Positions 45,732 to 57,432 are shown, counted from the first letter of the stretch. The stretch is 64,000 bases of DNA from Branchinecta lynchi (GCA_023053575.1 JAKZAP010000019.1:3286001-3350000); one strand, 5' to 3'. Numbers and translations are program-made. The notes: generated by a model not told the origin, from the letters alone.

Positions 45732-47192
45732 TGGGATCCCAAAACGTAAGTGGAGGGATACCTATGACATCGCAAAAGTTGTCCGTCTGTCCGTCCGTCC
45801 GTCCGTCCGTCCGTCTGTCCGTCCGTCCGTCCGTCCGTCCGTCCGTCCGTCCGTCTGTAAGCACGATAACTCTCGAAGGGAATGAGATATTTTGATGAAA
45901 CTTGGTGTGAGGGTTCGTTGGGTCGTCGGACCAGTCAAGTTCGTAGATGGGCTTTGTAGCTCTACATTTAGGGGTGGGGGAGGGGATTCAAATTAAGGGA
46001 CAAACAAAATATTTTGAAACAGCTAATGTGATAGTCGATTATGGGGTAAGAAGACATGCTGAACACGATGGTGAAAACCATTTTGTCGTCGGACATGTAG
46101 TTCGCCCGGAATCCGGCCAAAACCGGAAAGTTTGTCGAAAGTACAAGTTTTATTTGAAGTTGATTAGATGTTCGATTTAGGGGTAGGGAGACATGATGAA
46201 GACGATGGTGCAAATTATTTTCTCGACGGACAAGTATTTCGCCCGGAATCCGGCCCAAACCGGAAAGTTTGTTGAAAGTAAAAGTTTTATTTGAAATTGA
46301 TTAGATGTTCGGATTAGGGGTAGGAAGACATGCTGAAGACGATGGTGAAAACTATTTTCTCGATGGACAACTATTTCGCCCGGAATCCGGCCCAAACCGG
46401 AAAGTTTGTTGAAAGTAAAAGTTTTATTTGAAGTTGATTAAATTTCGATTTAGAGGTAGGGAGACATGCTGAAGACGATGGTGAAAACTATTTTCTCGAC
46501 GGAGAAGTATTTCGACCGGAATCCGGCCCAAACCGGAAAGTTTGTCAAAATTAAAAGTTTTGTTTGGAGTTGATTAGATGTTTGATTTAGGGCAAGAAGA
46601 CATGCTGAACACTTATGTGAAAACAAGTTTCTACCCGGACACGTAGTTCGTCCGGAATCCGGCCAAAACCGGAAAACTGTTGGAAGTCAAAGTTTTATTT
46701 CTAGTTGATTAGATAAGCGATTTAGGGGTAAGAAGAGATGCTGAGTCCCTGTGTGACAATCGTATTTTACCCGGACATATAGTTCGACCGGAATCCGGCT
46801 GGAATCGGAAAATTTGTTATAAGCTAAATTTCTATTTGAAGTTGATGAGATGTTCATTACTGGGGAAAGAAGATACCCTGATTTCGTCTTTGAGCTTTCT
46901 TTTTTCGCCGGACAAGTAGTTCTGGAGTTCGGCCGGAACCGGGAAATTGGCAGAAGTGGCAGGAAGTTTTCGTCAAAACAGATATGACTTATAGGGGTAA
47001 ACACACATGCTGAATCCAAATCTGAACTTGGTTTTCTCAGGTGATTAGCTATTTGGCCTTAATCTGTTTCTGAATTTTAATTGTAAAAATGTTCAAGGAG
47101 TATGGCGAAGACTGGATCTGGCTAAGACAAGACCCAGTTGTCTGGATCAGATATTGAATTTTTGGGATCCCATCGAAACCTTTGGTCTTGTT
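45730..47192 (+). mobile_element. Family A minisatellite element, complete copy
   Basis: Complete order: palindrome, a long (GTCC)n tract (45781-45857), unique segment, six to seven 137-bp-type units, then GGGATCCCATCGAAACC and GGTCTTGTT. Nearly identical to the right arm at 5897-7579 over long stretches. Confidence 0.85.
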
Positions 47193-47204
47193 AGTGGAGT
47201 GATC

Positions 47205-48250
47205 CTTGAAAACAATCCACTATTGCGAGCGCTGTAGCAGCTTTCGGCTTTCGGTTTTCACCGTATTTTGTGGAGCTCATAACTCGTGAACCCGTGCAAG
47301 TATCAAGTTCAAACTTGGTATACTAGTTGGTATTGGGGTCTAGTTGTGCCTTTCGGGGGTCCCAACCCCCACCCCCACCCGGTTCAGGGGCAAATGGGAC
47401 CAGATTGCCCCGTGAATAATGTTCATAACTTGACCAGAACTAGACACAGGACGATGAAATTCGTTGTGCGTGTAGATCGTAGGGTTGGGAAATTGCTTTG
47501 AAAGTCGCACCTCCCCCACCCACCACGTTTATGGGCAACTGGGCCCAGATTGCCCAGTAGTAAAGTTCGCTACCCGTGACAGGAATCAACTGGTATCAAG
47601 TTCACACTTGGTATACTAGTGGGGTATTGGGGTCTAGTTGTGCCTTTTGGGGTCCCACCCCCCACCTAAGTTCAGGGGAAAATCGGCCCAGATTGCCCAG
47701 TAAACAACGTTCATAACTTGACCAGAACTGGACATAGGTTGATGAAATTCCTTGTACATGTAGATCTAGGGCTGGGAAATTGCTTTGAAAGTTGCACTTC
47801 ACCCACCCAACTCGTTCATGGGAAACTGGGCCCAGATTGCCCAGGAGTAAAGTTCGTTACCCGTGACAGGAATCAATAGGTATCAAGTTGAAACTTGCTA
47901 TGATTGTGAGCATTGGGTCTCTTTTTACTTTTTGAGGATCCCAAACCCCACCCACACTTGATTTTGGGGCAATTGGGCCCAGGTGGCCCATTTTATAATG
48001 TTTTTAACTTGACAATAACTGGAAATAAGGCAATGAAATTCCTTTGTGCTTTTGGATCATAGGGGTTGGAAGAGTTGAACCAACCCCACCCTCCCCGTTC
48101 ATGGGCAAGTGGGCCCAAACTGTTCATGAAAAAAGTGTTTGACCCGTGAGTGGTATCAAACTCTAAGCTGGTGAGGTAAAAGAGGTGTAAATACGCATTT
48201 GATGGGTCAAGACCCCCCCCCCCCCCCCCGCCTGTTCCCATATTTCCCTT
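47205..48250 (+). repeat. ~290-bp tandem repeats, three to four units
   Basis: The block TATCAAGTTCAAACTTGGTA recurs at about 47299, 47595 and 47885, with GGGCCCAGATTGCCC and GGGGTCCCA blocks between. Layout resembles families A and B (degenerate, G/C-run-rich units), but the ends are not defined. Confidence 0.7.
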
Positions 48251-48719
48251 GAGCTAAGTTCGTCTTTGACAGGTCCAACTCTTGTATATTTGAGGAGAAA
48301 TATCTATGGATGAGGATTTGGGGATTTGTTGAAACGGCAACAAATAAGACGACGTGATTAATCAATTACCAGTTGGAAACTGGACTGTTTTGTCATCATT
48401 ATGACAAATGGGTCATTAGGCTGCTACGATTTGGTTTATTGCGCTTGTTATTACCTTGCTAATGAAAGAGGTTCAAAGGGTGGGACTGGCTGAAGACCAT
48501 TCTCAGTGTTCGAAGTCAAGCTATTCGTGCAAGATCTTCAAAATTTCTATGGATTTACTGGCGGTTTGTTTACTTTTAAAGCTTTTAAAGTGGGATGATT
48601 ACAAATAAGGTTATTTCAATACTTGTTTTGTTATTGGGGATGAGAAATGTCTTGGTTCTAAAGCTATTTGTATATAAAGTGAGATAAACATTTTACTTTT
48701 ACACTCCACGTCTGAGCGC
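48251..48719. other. No recognisable gene
   Basis: No gene, RNA or repeat end is recognised. Confidence 0.4.
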
Positions 48720-48880
48720 TTGCGCACTTGTTTCTGAAAAATCAGTAATTTTTTCAAAACTCTCCTTTTTTTCTTGAAAAAGTCGTTTTTTCTGCAAAAA
48801 CAGTCGGTAAAAATTACCAGCCAGTCGGTAAATACCGAGTCCCCCCCCCCCACGAACATTTTGGATTAACGCCTCTGCTC
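48720..48880. mobile_element. hAT MITE (G-run family), right end
   Basis: AACAGTCGGTAAAAATTACC, CCAGTCGGTAAATACC, C-run, ACATTTTGGAT and AACGCCTCTG match the right half of the family. The left end is lost. Confidence 0.65.
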
Positions 48881-49310
48881 TTCGTAACTAAACAACTAGA
48901 CTAGAAGCAGCTGATTCTCGGACGAAACTCAGAACTTGTAACAGTTGTAACTGCGGCAAACTCAAACGTAGAGAGTAAGAAAAAATAGAAGAAAACTTCT
49001 CCATGTTTGCTACAAAGGCGAAAACAAATAATTATGAGAATGAGGAGACAAGCAAACAAAACGCGCTTCCAAGGAGCTCCCACAGTTATTATGAAGTTCG
49101 AGATGAAGTTCATGGATATTTCCCTTGAGACTAAAAAATTAAAAAAATCACCATTCTAATAGCGAAAATCCCTGAATATTCCAATTATCCCTGAAAAATC
49201 GCTTATCCCTCTTTAGAAAAAAAAGTAATCCCAAAGAGTCCCTGGAAATCCCTCAAAATGGGATAAATCCCTCGAAGTGGAAATGCTACTTTGTAGATAG
49301 GTGACAAAAA

Positions 49311-49430
49311 ATGCGACTAGTATTTATACTACCGACACAAAGGGTACCCGACCCATGCAGTCTTTCCAAGAGGGGAGTCATTCGAGCAGTTTTGCCAAGT
49401 TGGTTTCGCTTTCTTGAGCACTATGCAGTG
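49311..49430 (+). repeat. Partial duplicate of U1 5'-flanking sequence
   Basis: TATTTATACTACCGACACAA, GGGTACCCGACCC and GTCTTTCCAAGAG match 49440-49500 and 59046-59098, indicating a tandem duplication of the distal U1 upstream region. Confidence 0.7.
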
Positions 49431-49439
49431 TGTGTACGC

Positions 49440-49719
49440 CTTTTATACTATCGCCACAAAGAGTACCCGACCCCTGCGGTCTTTCCAAGAGTGAGTCAAA
49501 AACCATTGGCGTAGTTTTGTAACTTGGTTCCGCTTTGCTCTGTTAACGGTGGGTATTTTGGAATTATCGCCAAACGCAAAACAAATTTGGGACCGGTCTG
49601 TCGACATTGTAAATCTGAGCTTTGTAACTGTTTCAGTCTGAAAATCGTTATCTCAAAAGTAAAAGCCAGCCCGGTCTTTCCTAAAACTTTCCTACATTTA
49701 TTAATAAGTACTCTGGAAA
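49440..49719 (+). promoter_or_regulatory. 5' flank of U1 gene 1, separated from the gene
   Basis: Aligns with the flank of U1 gene 2 (59046-59320) to within ~25 bp of the RNA start: AAAATCGTTATCTCAAA, then AGCCCGGTCTTT and TAATAAGTACTCTGG. By position (-45 to -70 in gene 2) AGCCCGGTCTTT may be the proximal sequence element read by snRNA-promoter factors; that is inference. A hAT insertion now puts it about 1.2 kb from the RNA. Confidence 0.65.
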
Positions 49720-50905
49720 CAGTGCTTCCACTTTGCAGGATTTATCCTGAAATTCAGGATATTTGGGTCCCTGCAGGATTTTTTTCAGGATTTTTGAGAT
49801 TCCAGGATTTTACAGGATTTCCGGACTTATCCAGGATTTATCAGGAATTTGATATTTTTAACAGACTACAGTAAGAATTAGGGATTTTTGAGAAAACGCA
49901 ACCAAAAAACTATTTTAGCTATAAAAACGAAGGGATGCGGCTTATTTCTTTCGTTTTAATCGTCTGATCGTGTCTTCATTTCCGATAGCAAAAAGACACT
50001 TTGATCATCAGTGTTTTCACAAAATTTCGCCTGCGGCGCATTTTGTAGTTTATATTCCCTATTTAGAAGAAGGGTGCGTCATTTGTAGTAGGTGTTGAAG
50101 GCTTGGAATATTTGTGAGTATAAACCACACTAAAAGCTAGAATTTAAGTTAAATTTTGCCAAAAAAAAGGCGTGTTTAAAAACGTTTGCCTGCGGCGCTT
50201 AGTATAATTTGTCCTGGGTACAGACCTTGCCGCTGCTCCTGTTGTATGTACATTTTCAAGTCCCATCTAGAGACGCCCTCTTTAATGGTAGTGTTGGTCA
50301 GAGGCGTTACTAGCCAAAATGTTTGGGGGGGGGGGGGGGGAGAGGGCAAGGCATTTACCGACTGGCTTGTAATTTTTACCGACTGTTTTTGCAGAAAAAA
50401 CGACTGTTTTCAAAAAAAAACGACCGTTTTGAAAAAAAGTCGACTGATTTTCAGAAAAACCTGCTTTTTGATAAAAAAAAAAAAAAAAAAAAACTGATTT
50501 TCAGAAAAACCGACTGTTCCCTTGAAAAAAATCAACTGTTTTGACGAAAAATCGCGGCGCTTCGCGCAGACTCGATAATTTTATACTGACTGGCCAACAA
50601 CATTGGGGGCGGAGGTGTCCCCCCTCCCCCAGTCGTTACGTCCCTGGTGTTGGTATTTAGTCGTTTAATATTCATATTCACAAAACGTTCTAGTCCTCCC
50701 AAACGATAGAGACGAAAAATTCAGATACATTTGCTCAAATCCTCCAGCTATATATAGTCTTAACAACTATCCCTTTAATTAGTACGGAAACATTTATTTT
50801 TTTCGGAAGGATTTCTTGCAGGATTTTTGAACTTTCCGAGCAGGATTTTTCAGGATTTTGGGGGTTCCCGGCAGGATTTTCGAAGTAGAGCAAGTGGAAG
50901 CACTG
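49720..50905. mobile_element. hAT element inserted in U1 gene 1 promoter
   Basis: Ends CAGTGCTTCCACTT and AAGTGGAAGCACTG are inverted repeats, flanked by the exact 8-bp duplication TCTGGAAA (49712-49719, 50906-50913). U1 gene 2 has the single, uninterrupted site TCTGGGAA at the matching place. Interior has CAGGATTT repeats near both ends and a nested MITE (50299-50646). No transposase. The same end sequence is at 59609-60358. Confidence 0.93.
50299..50646. mobile_element. Nested hAT MITE (G-run family), intact TSD
   Basis: Ends CAGAGGCGTTACTAG and CGTTACGTCCCTG, flanked by GTGTTGGT on both sides (50291-50298, 50647-50654). Same family as 13339-13681, inside the hAT at 49720, hence younger than it. 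Confidence 0.93.
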
Positions 50906-50926
50906 TCTGGAAACCTCCCTATTTTC

Positions 50927-51089
50927 ATACTTACCTGGCTGGGGAGCTGCCTTGATCAACAAGGAGGCACTCCCAGGGCGAGGCCCTTCCATTGCACTTC
51001 GGTTGGGTTGACCCCTGCGATTGCCCCAAATGGGGGCAACTCGACAGTATAATTTTTGGTAGTGGGGGACTGCGTTCGCGCGGTCCCTC
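50927..51089 (+). ncRNA. RNU1: U1 spliceosomal snRNA, gene 1 (promoter interrupted)
   Basis: The 5' end ATACTTACCTG pairs with 5' splice sites. Stem-loop I has the GATCAACAAGG loop for the U1-70K protein. Stem-loop II has ATTGCAC for U1A. The rest includes CGATTGCCCC, the Sm site AATTTTTGG (51051-51059), and stem-loop IV GGGGGACTGCG/TTCG/CGCGGTCCC. Length is 163 nt, as in other animals (~164). It differs from gene 2 at one base in the stem-loop I region. The RNA part is intact, but a hAT element ends 21 bp upstream, so transcription from the native promoter is doubtful. Confidence 0.97.
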
Positions 51090-51856
51090 GTAACTATTTT
51101 CGGAAAAGATAATAGATGGTCCTGTAATTTCTTACCACAGGAACTCTACCCACTGTGTAGCCAGGTGATTATAGCGAGGGGTTGCGCACTGGCCAATTTC
51201 ATGTACACCATGAGGCACGTGAGGCAGACACGATGAAAATACAACTTGCGTAGAATTGAAGTCATCGGACCAAAAAATCTTAGCAATGTCAGTGTCAAAA
51301 TGTCGCAACATTTTTGTTTGATATTACATATTGATTAAGCAATTCGTTTGTGGCGAATCTCTGAAAGTACCCAGTACTGTTCAGGCCACAGAGTATCATG
51401 ATAGTAATATAAGAGATCTAACTCGCCTATCTTGCAATGTAACGGATGGGATGGAAAAATTCCCGCGCGCCATCTGCAGAAGATTCTCATTTGACCATTT
51501 GATTTGGCCTACATTTGACGGTTCGTTTTGACACCATAGTCATTGATTGTGAAACCCTGACTGGTTTTACAGTAGACCCAGGGGCATCACGAGCCCTTCC
51601 TTGTAGAGGGAGGGGGTGGGGAGGGGCAGCTCCAAGATTATACCAGAATTGTTCGAGATTTTACCTTGGAATTTACCGGAATTTCTTTGCATTCCTACGT
51701 CATTTCTTTGAAGTTTATTCACTGCCCAGATCTTAAAATATTTTTCTACATCCGGAGAAGGGGGGGAAATAATCATTGAAAACATGCATCCATGTGCGAC
51801 CCTGTATTCAGCCGAACGCCGAAACTTTGGTTGCCTTCTTAGCCATTTTTGATATG
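51090..51856. other. Mixed repeat debris
   Basis: Contains GAGGGGTTGCGCACTGG and ATGAGGCACGTGAGGCAG (51177-51230), related to the 20-bp tandem array at 56328, and a G-rich hAT-like end near 51580-51630. No gene. Confidence 0.5.
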
Positions 51857-52115
51857 TTATTATGGCACTTGCCTTTCGGCCAAGTGCCATATAGCGATCG
51901 CAATTTCTGTCCGTCCGTCGGTCGGTCCGGATTTTGCTAGTTCGGGCACTTACACATACGCTAGGACGATCAAACTTGGCAGGCATATCAGGGACCCCAA
52001 ATGATTATTGCATCATTTCCCCGATCCGAGCATCGTTGGGGGAGTGGAGGGAGGGGAATCCGGAATCTTGAGGTATTTATAACTTTTGAACGGGTGATCG
52101 GATAGCAATGAAAAA
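51857..52115 (+). mobile_element. Family B element, left part (split)
   Basis: Starts at the TATGGCACTTG/CAAGTGCCATA hairpin (51863-51893) and follows 10228-10490 to AGCAATGAAAAA, where the family C element interrupts it. Continues at 54868. Confidence 0.8.
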
Positions 52116-54867
52116 CTAGACCTAAGTTGCCTGGGCAACGTGAAGTGTTGCGAGAGCAACACTTTGGTTTTGTTTCTTCGCTTTCGGTTAAATGCTGGAG
52201 TTGTCAACTTATCGAAGCTTTTAAAACGGTTTGTTCTAAAAAGAAGAATCACATGATCAATTAAAAGATATTCTTTAGCGTTGTACAAACAACAATAAAA
52301 GAATATCGGAAGAAGGGACTAAATTGAATTTTCGGTCAGTTGAACTTAATCCTTTTCAATCCGTAGACATCGTGACGGATGAAAACTTGGAACAATATCT
52401 TGTATAATCTAGTTGGTATTATAAAGCTATCCTTAACTTTTCAGTATTAAAATACCATAGATGACGCTACCAATTATTACGAAACTACCTCATTGTTTTA
52501 CATTATCGTTTGTACCCCTTGCGTAAACAGTTAATCCTAGGTTATAGTGATAGACCATCGATACAAACTTTCTTACCGTCATATTTACAGAAATCGAATA
52601 CAATGTGCACTAATTTGCAAAATTTCTAGCCCCTCGTGAACCGATTCCTACTTATAAGTCCCTCTCCCGTGATAGAAATCAAGTTCACGGGAAACAAATA
52701 ATGGGTACACCAGCTAGCAAAAGTTACAAACCCCTCATCGCTGAAGATGATTGTAGCATAACAGCCGATTATTAGTCCCATGAATGTCTTACAATTGGGA
52801 ACAATAGTGTTCTTACCATCGAATACACCGGAAACAAATAACAGGTAGCATAACAGCCGATTATTACTTCCAAGCCCCATACATGTCTTACAATTGGGAA
52901 CAAAAGTGTTCTTACCATCGAATACACCGGAAACAAATAACAGGTACACCAACTAGCAAAAGCCGCAGACTCCTCATTGCCGAAGATGATTATGAGCTAA
53001 CAGTTGACTGTTGCTTACTAGTCCCTTACATGTCTCACAACTGGTATCGCCTGTTTTTGGTTTCAGTGTGTACCTTACTCCTGAAGTTGTCAACCCCTTG
53101 AAACTTTCAAACTGGTTTATCTCATGAAGGATTTTTGTTAAAAAAAAAGGATGACATACACTTTAATCAGCTCATCAAGGGCTATCGATTGCCCTAACAA
53201 CAACAAAAGAATATCGGAAAAAGGGACTAAATTGACTTCGCAGTCAGTTGAACTTTATCCTTTTCAATCGTAGACATCGCGACGGATGAAAACTTGGAAC
53301 AATATCTCATATAATCTAGTTGGTATTATAAAGCTATCTTTAACTTTTCAGGATTAAAATACCATAGATGACACTATTAATTATTACGAAACTACCTCAT
53401 TGTTTTACATTATCGTTTGTACCCGTTGCGGAAACAGTTAATCCTAGGTTACAGCGATAGACCATCGATACAAACTTTCTTACCGTCAGATTTATATAAA
53501 CGGAATACAATATGCAACAATTAGCACAAAATTCTAGCCCCTCGTGAACCGATTCTTACTTACAAGTCCGTCTCCCATGATAGACATCAAGTTCACCGGA
53601 TAAAAATAATGGGTACACCAGGTAGCAAAAGTTGCAAACCCCTCATCGCTGAAGATTTTTGTAGCATAACAGCCGATTATTACTTACAAGTCCCTTGCAT
53701 GTTTTACAATTGGGAACCAAATTGTTCTTACCATCGAATACACCGGAAACAAATCACAGATACACCAACTGGCAAAAGCTGCAAACCCCTCATTGCCGAA
53801 GATGATTATGAGCTAACATATATCGACTGTCGCCTATAAGTCCCCTACATGTCTCACAGCTGGTATCGCCTATTGTTGGTTTCGTGTGTACATTCCTACT
53901 GAAGTTGTCAACCCCTTGAAACTTTCAAACTGGTGTATCTCACGAAGGAATCTTTGTACCAAAATACGGATGCCATATATTTTGATCAGCTCATCAACGG
54001 CTATCGATTGCCTATCGATTGCAATTCTACCTGTCTTAGTTCAAAAGTTGACTTTTTTGCCGTAGGCCAACTTTCTAACGTCACCACTTAGAAAGGAGCA
54101 AAGGATAAGCCCCCATTTCTTTAGCAAGGAGAGAAGTTCTAAAGTTTAAGATGTACATCTGATTAAGATGTTTCTCTACCGCACACCCAAGTGCAAAAAA
54201 ACGAATGATAAACTCAGCTGAATTCGCGAACACAAATGGATAGAAAAAATAGACGGCAGCACTTTCGGACCCGTGGTAAAAAGCCACTTTTTGATTTGCT
54301 CTAGATTTTTCTATTTATCACTCAAAGAAGATATGTTGGCTATGGGGCCGGGTATACCGCATATATTTAACACTTATATTTAAACCAGATTTTAACGCTA
54401 TATTTACCAGATCTTTTTTAGATTTTTAACCAGATCTAATAGTATATTTAACACCAGATTTTAATCCATCTTCAATTTGAAACTGGTGCCTGCCTGCTTG
54501 CGTGCTAGAGCAGAGCTTTCCACTCGAAAGCAGAAACATGGTTTGATGAAACGAAAGGTTGGCTGCACAACTTCAAATAGTCCTCTCTGGCATAGGCTAT
54601 ATAACTCCTCTTCACTTCGCATACCGTAGGCTCTGGCTCGAGGACAAGTAAAAACCATCCTTTTTGGCCCCTGGCAAGAGTTCTACGGAGCTTTCCAAAA
54701 TGTAATGTCATATTCATCAATCCGGCCTAAGGTCCACACTTTCCGTAAAAACCGCACAGGTTAGACCCTTACCAATTACCAGGAATAAAATGAAATTGGC
54801 GGCATAGGAAAAAAAAAAAAAAAAAAAAACAGGACAAAACCAAAGTATTGCTCTCGCAACGCAATGA
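52116..54867 (-). mobile_element. Family C Helitron-like element, 2.75 kb, clean insertion
   Basis: Read on the minus strand it starts TCATTGCGTTGCGAGAGCAA and ends with hairpin GTTGCCCAGGCAAC, then TTAGGT and CTAG. The host family B sequence resumes directly: AAAAA before and TGTTTGGAGAGATCTCG after, i.e. an insertion between A and T with no target duplication. The 5'-TC, hairpin, CTAG-3' and A/T target are Helitron hallmarks. Inner tandem units match the copy at 22450 in reverse. No Rep/helicase, so non-autonomous. Confidence 0.85.
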
Positions 54868-55100
54868 TGTTTGGAGAGATCTCGTGCCTCAGACGACCCA
54901 CTTAAAATCCGGACCGGATCCGGTGACTTTGGGGGGAGCTGGAGGGGGAGGAACCGGAAATCTTGGGAAACGCTTAGAGTGGAGGGATCGGGACGAAACT
55001 TGGTCGGAAGAACAAGCACAAGTCCTAGATACATCGTTGAGAGAACCGGACCGGATTCGGGCACTGTGGCGGGAGTTTGGGGGGGGGGGGGAATTAGGTG
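54868..55100 (+). mobile_element. Family B element, right part (split)
   Basis: TTTGGAGAGATCTCGTGCCT, ACTTAAAATCCGGACCGG and GTGACTTTGGGGGGAG continue the unit found at 10497-10560. Truncated at the right by the duplicated segment described next. Confidence 0.8.
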
Positions 55101-55460
55101 ATCCCGCGAGTTCGGTACTAGGACGATGGAATTTGGTAGGCATATCAGGGACACGAACAGACTGCCTTACCATTATCTGCTTGGCAGGTTCAGGCTCACC
55201 ACCTTGGACGCGAGAAGAAACCTTCACAAGTCACAAAACCTTCACAAGCACAAGTCCTAGATACATCGTTGAGAGAACCGGACCGGATTCGGGCACTGTG
55301 GCGGGAGTTTGGGGGGGGGGGAATTAGGTGATCCCGCGAGTTCGGTACTAGGACGATGGAATTTGGTAGGCATATCAGGGACACGAACAGACTTCCTTAC
55401 CATTATCTGCTTGGCAGGTTCAGGCTCACCACCTTGGACGCGAGAAGAAACCTTCTATGC
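55011..55460 (+). repeat. ~237-bp tandem duplication
   Basis: CAAGCACAAGTCCTAGATAC to CACCTTGGACGCGAGAAG is present twice (starting about 55011 and 55246), joining family B sequence to the start of a LINE tail. The two copies are almost identical. Confidence 0.9.
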
Positions 55461-55660
55461 CTTAATTTTGGCACCAAGACCCTGTCTGTTCCCAGATTGC
55501 GTCCTATTCTCCCCGAACTCTACACACCCATCCGCAATAGACCGCAGCGTGACAAGGCTCAGAAAGTACCCAAATTAAATCCAGTCCCCACAAAACATGA
55601 AAGGTACCGAAGGAGTTTTGTTCCAAGTTTTGTTGAATTGTACAACAGCCAGTAAACTTA
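55390..55660 (+). pseudogene. LINE ORF2 C-terminal fragment
   Basis: Plus-strand frame LLGRFRLTTLDARRNLLCLN, then a Pro-rich stretch, ERYRRSFVPSFVELYNSQ and stop (55653-55655), followed by an AT-rich 3' UTR-like region. Same LINE family as 8679-8935. Confidence 0.7.
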
Positions 55661-56327
55661 GTCATTATTTTTGTTGAATTTGTTAGTTTTAGTTTTTGAC
55701 CCTTTTAGAATGTTTTATTTTGTTTTATATATATTTTTAAGTGAAATTACTTTTGACGTAATGATTAAAAATTTACTTTGATTGAATTTGAAAAAAAAAA
55801 TTTTTTACCATTTCTTTAAAGTGACTTTTATTTGTTTTAGAAGTTTTTGGCAAAATGTTCGCCGAATGAGCCTATCGTGTAAATTGTGATAGTTAAGTTT
55901 TGTATCGACTGATGAATTTGTTACGAATTATGTTGCAATTATTATTCGACTGACAAATTGATTCGAGTGTTTAGTTATGTTTGAACGTAGAAGTCAAATT
56001 CGGCGTTCACGCTGTGAAAGTTACTTTTTAGAATTAAAAATCTACTACTACTACTACTACTACTGCCTTAAGAATAGTCGTTGAGTAGTCTTTGAATAGT
56101 CCTGAGTATACCTAAGTCTGTCAGAGATAATTTACTAGGGTTTATTAAAGGCATTAATCAACTAACAAGAAATATTTATTTTACCTTTCAAATAATCCGC
56201 ATGGACAACCCAGTTCAAATTTCCCGAGGGGATAAGAAGCTCCCTCTCTTTTTGTTATTCATCACAGATCTCGTAGCTGAGCGAAAATTTTTCAAAAATC
56301 CCTAAACGTGTCACCAGAACGGGCGAT
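55661..56327. other. LINE 3' UTR-like and AT-rich sequence
   Basis: AT-rich, with a (CTA)n tract at about 56041-56064. No gene. Confidence 0.5.
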
Positions 56328-56445
56328 GAGGCACGTGAGGCAGGCATGAGGCACGTGAGGCAGGCATGAGGCACGTGAGGCAGGCATGAGGCACGTGAGG
56401 CAGACATGAGGCACGTGAGGCAGGCATGAGGCAGGGAACTTGTAC
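56328..56445 (+). repeat. 20-bp tandem repeat, five to six units
   Basis: ATGAGGCACGTGAGGCAGGC repeated, one unit with A for G. Related single units at 51212-51230. The spacing is perfect and there are no unique spacers, so it is a minisatellite. Confidence 0.95.
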
Positions 56446-57017
56446 ACCATGAGGCACCAGCGCGCAACCCCTCGGATTATAGTGGAATTGCGCATTTTTT
56501 CGTAAAACTGCTTAAGGCTGACATTTTTTGGCGAAATGCGCCCAATTGGGCGCATTTTTGGGAAAATGCGATTGTTCTAATTATAAACATGATATATAGC
56601 TTCTAGTATATAAGGTTGTGGTCGACTAACCACATTTTCCTAACTCTCAAGTTGCCATTGACTTGTTGCAACAGGCTTTTTCAACCAGACGCTTCACGGA
56701 AATACGGTAGAAAATAGACTGATTCTTCAATTGCGGGTTGTTGGCGGTATACAGTATAACAAATTAGACAGACATTCAAAAAAGCTCAAACTAATCATCG
56801 AAGCAGCTAAATGCGGCTTCGTCATTTTCCCGTGCTTCAGCAGGGCTTTCCGGATATTCGTACATTTTTCAGGTGAAGCGCCTCATAGCGAAGGAGGAAA
56901 ATCACCATCCTTGCAACATATGTCCTAGTTTTTGGGGTCTAAAAAATATATGACAATCTTTCGACCCGAAGGTTTAATGCAGAACAGCCAGGTAGAGACA
57001 AACCCCCAAAAGACCTT
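56446..57017. other. No recognisable gene
   Basis: No gene or element end is recognised. Confidence 0.45.
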
Positions 57018-57432
57018 AGGCGTATTCTCGCCGTTCCCCGAGGACTCCTCGAGGAATCAAAGGGAACGGCGAGAATAGAGGGAGTCAGTTCACGTGGAGT
57101 CCGCCTAGGAAAACAACGAGAACACGGGGAATGCTTCTAAAATGGATTTTGTTCGAAACAAAAATATGCAGTTGACGACATTAGTCTGGATCCACTTCAT
57201 TTTTGGTTTTGTTTATTTTGATTCTTTTTAATTAATTTTACATTGCACCAACAGAAACAAAAATTGATTCCCCTCCAAATCTGAAGGGGAGTCCTTTTTG
57301 ATGATGCTGATGATAATCAGAGCATTCCCTGTCCATGGGAACTCGCGAGAATACGGGGAGTGAGCCCCCGGGACAAACAAAAACGCGGGGACTCCTCAAG
57401 TGGAGTCCCCGGGGAACGGCGAGAATACGCCT
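57018..57432. mobile_element. MITE D, intact, TSD CTT
   Basis: 415 bp with inverted ends of about 30 bp (AGGCGTATTCTCGCCGTTCC / GGAACGGCGAGAATACGCCT), flanked by CTT (57015-57017, 57433-57435). A 3-bp duplication fits the PIF/Harbinger group. Copies at 21993 and 27235. Confidence 0.88.

Noticed and set aside
56328..56445. CRISPR-like array
   Set aside because: 20-bp units abut directly with no unique spacers, in animal DNA: a minisatellite.
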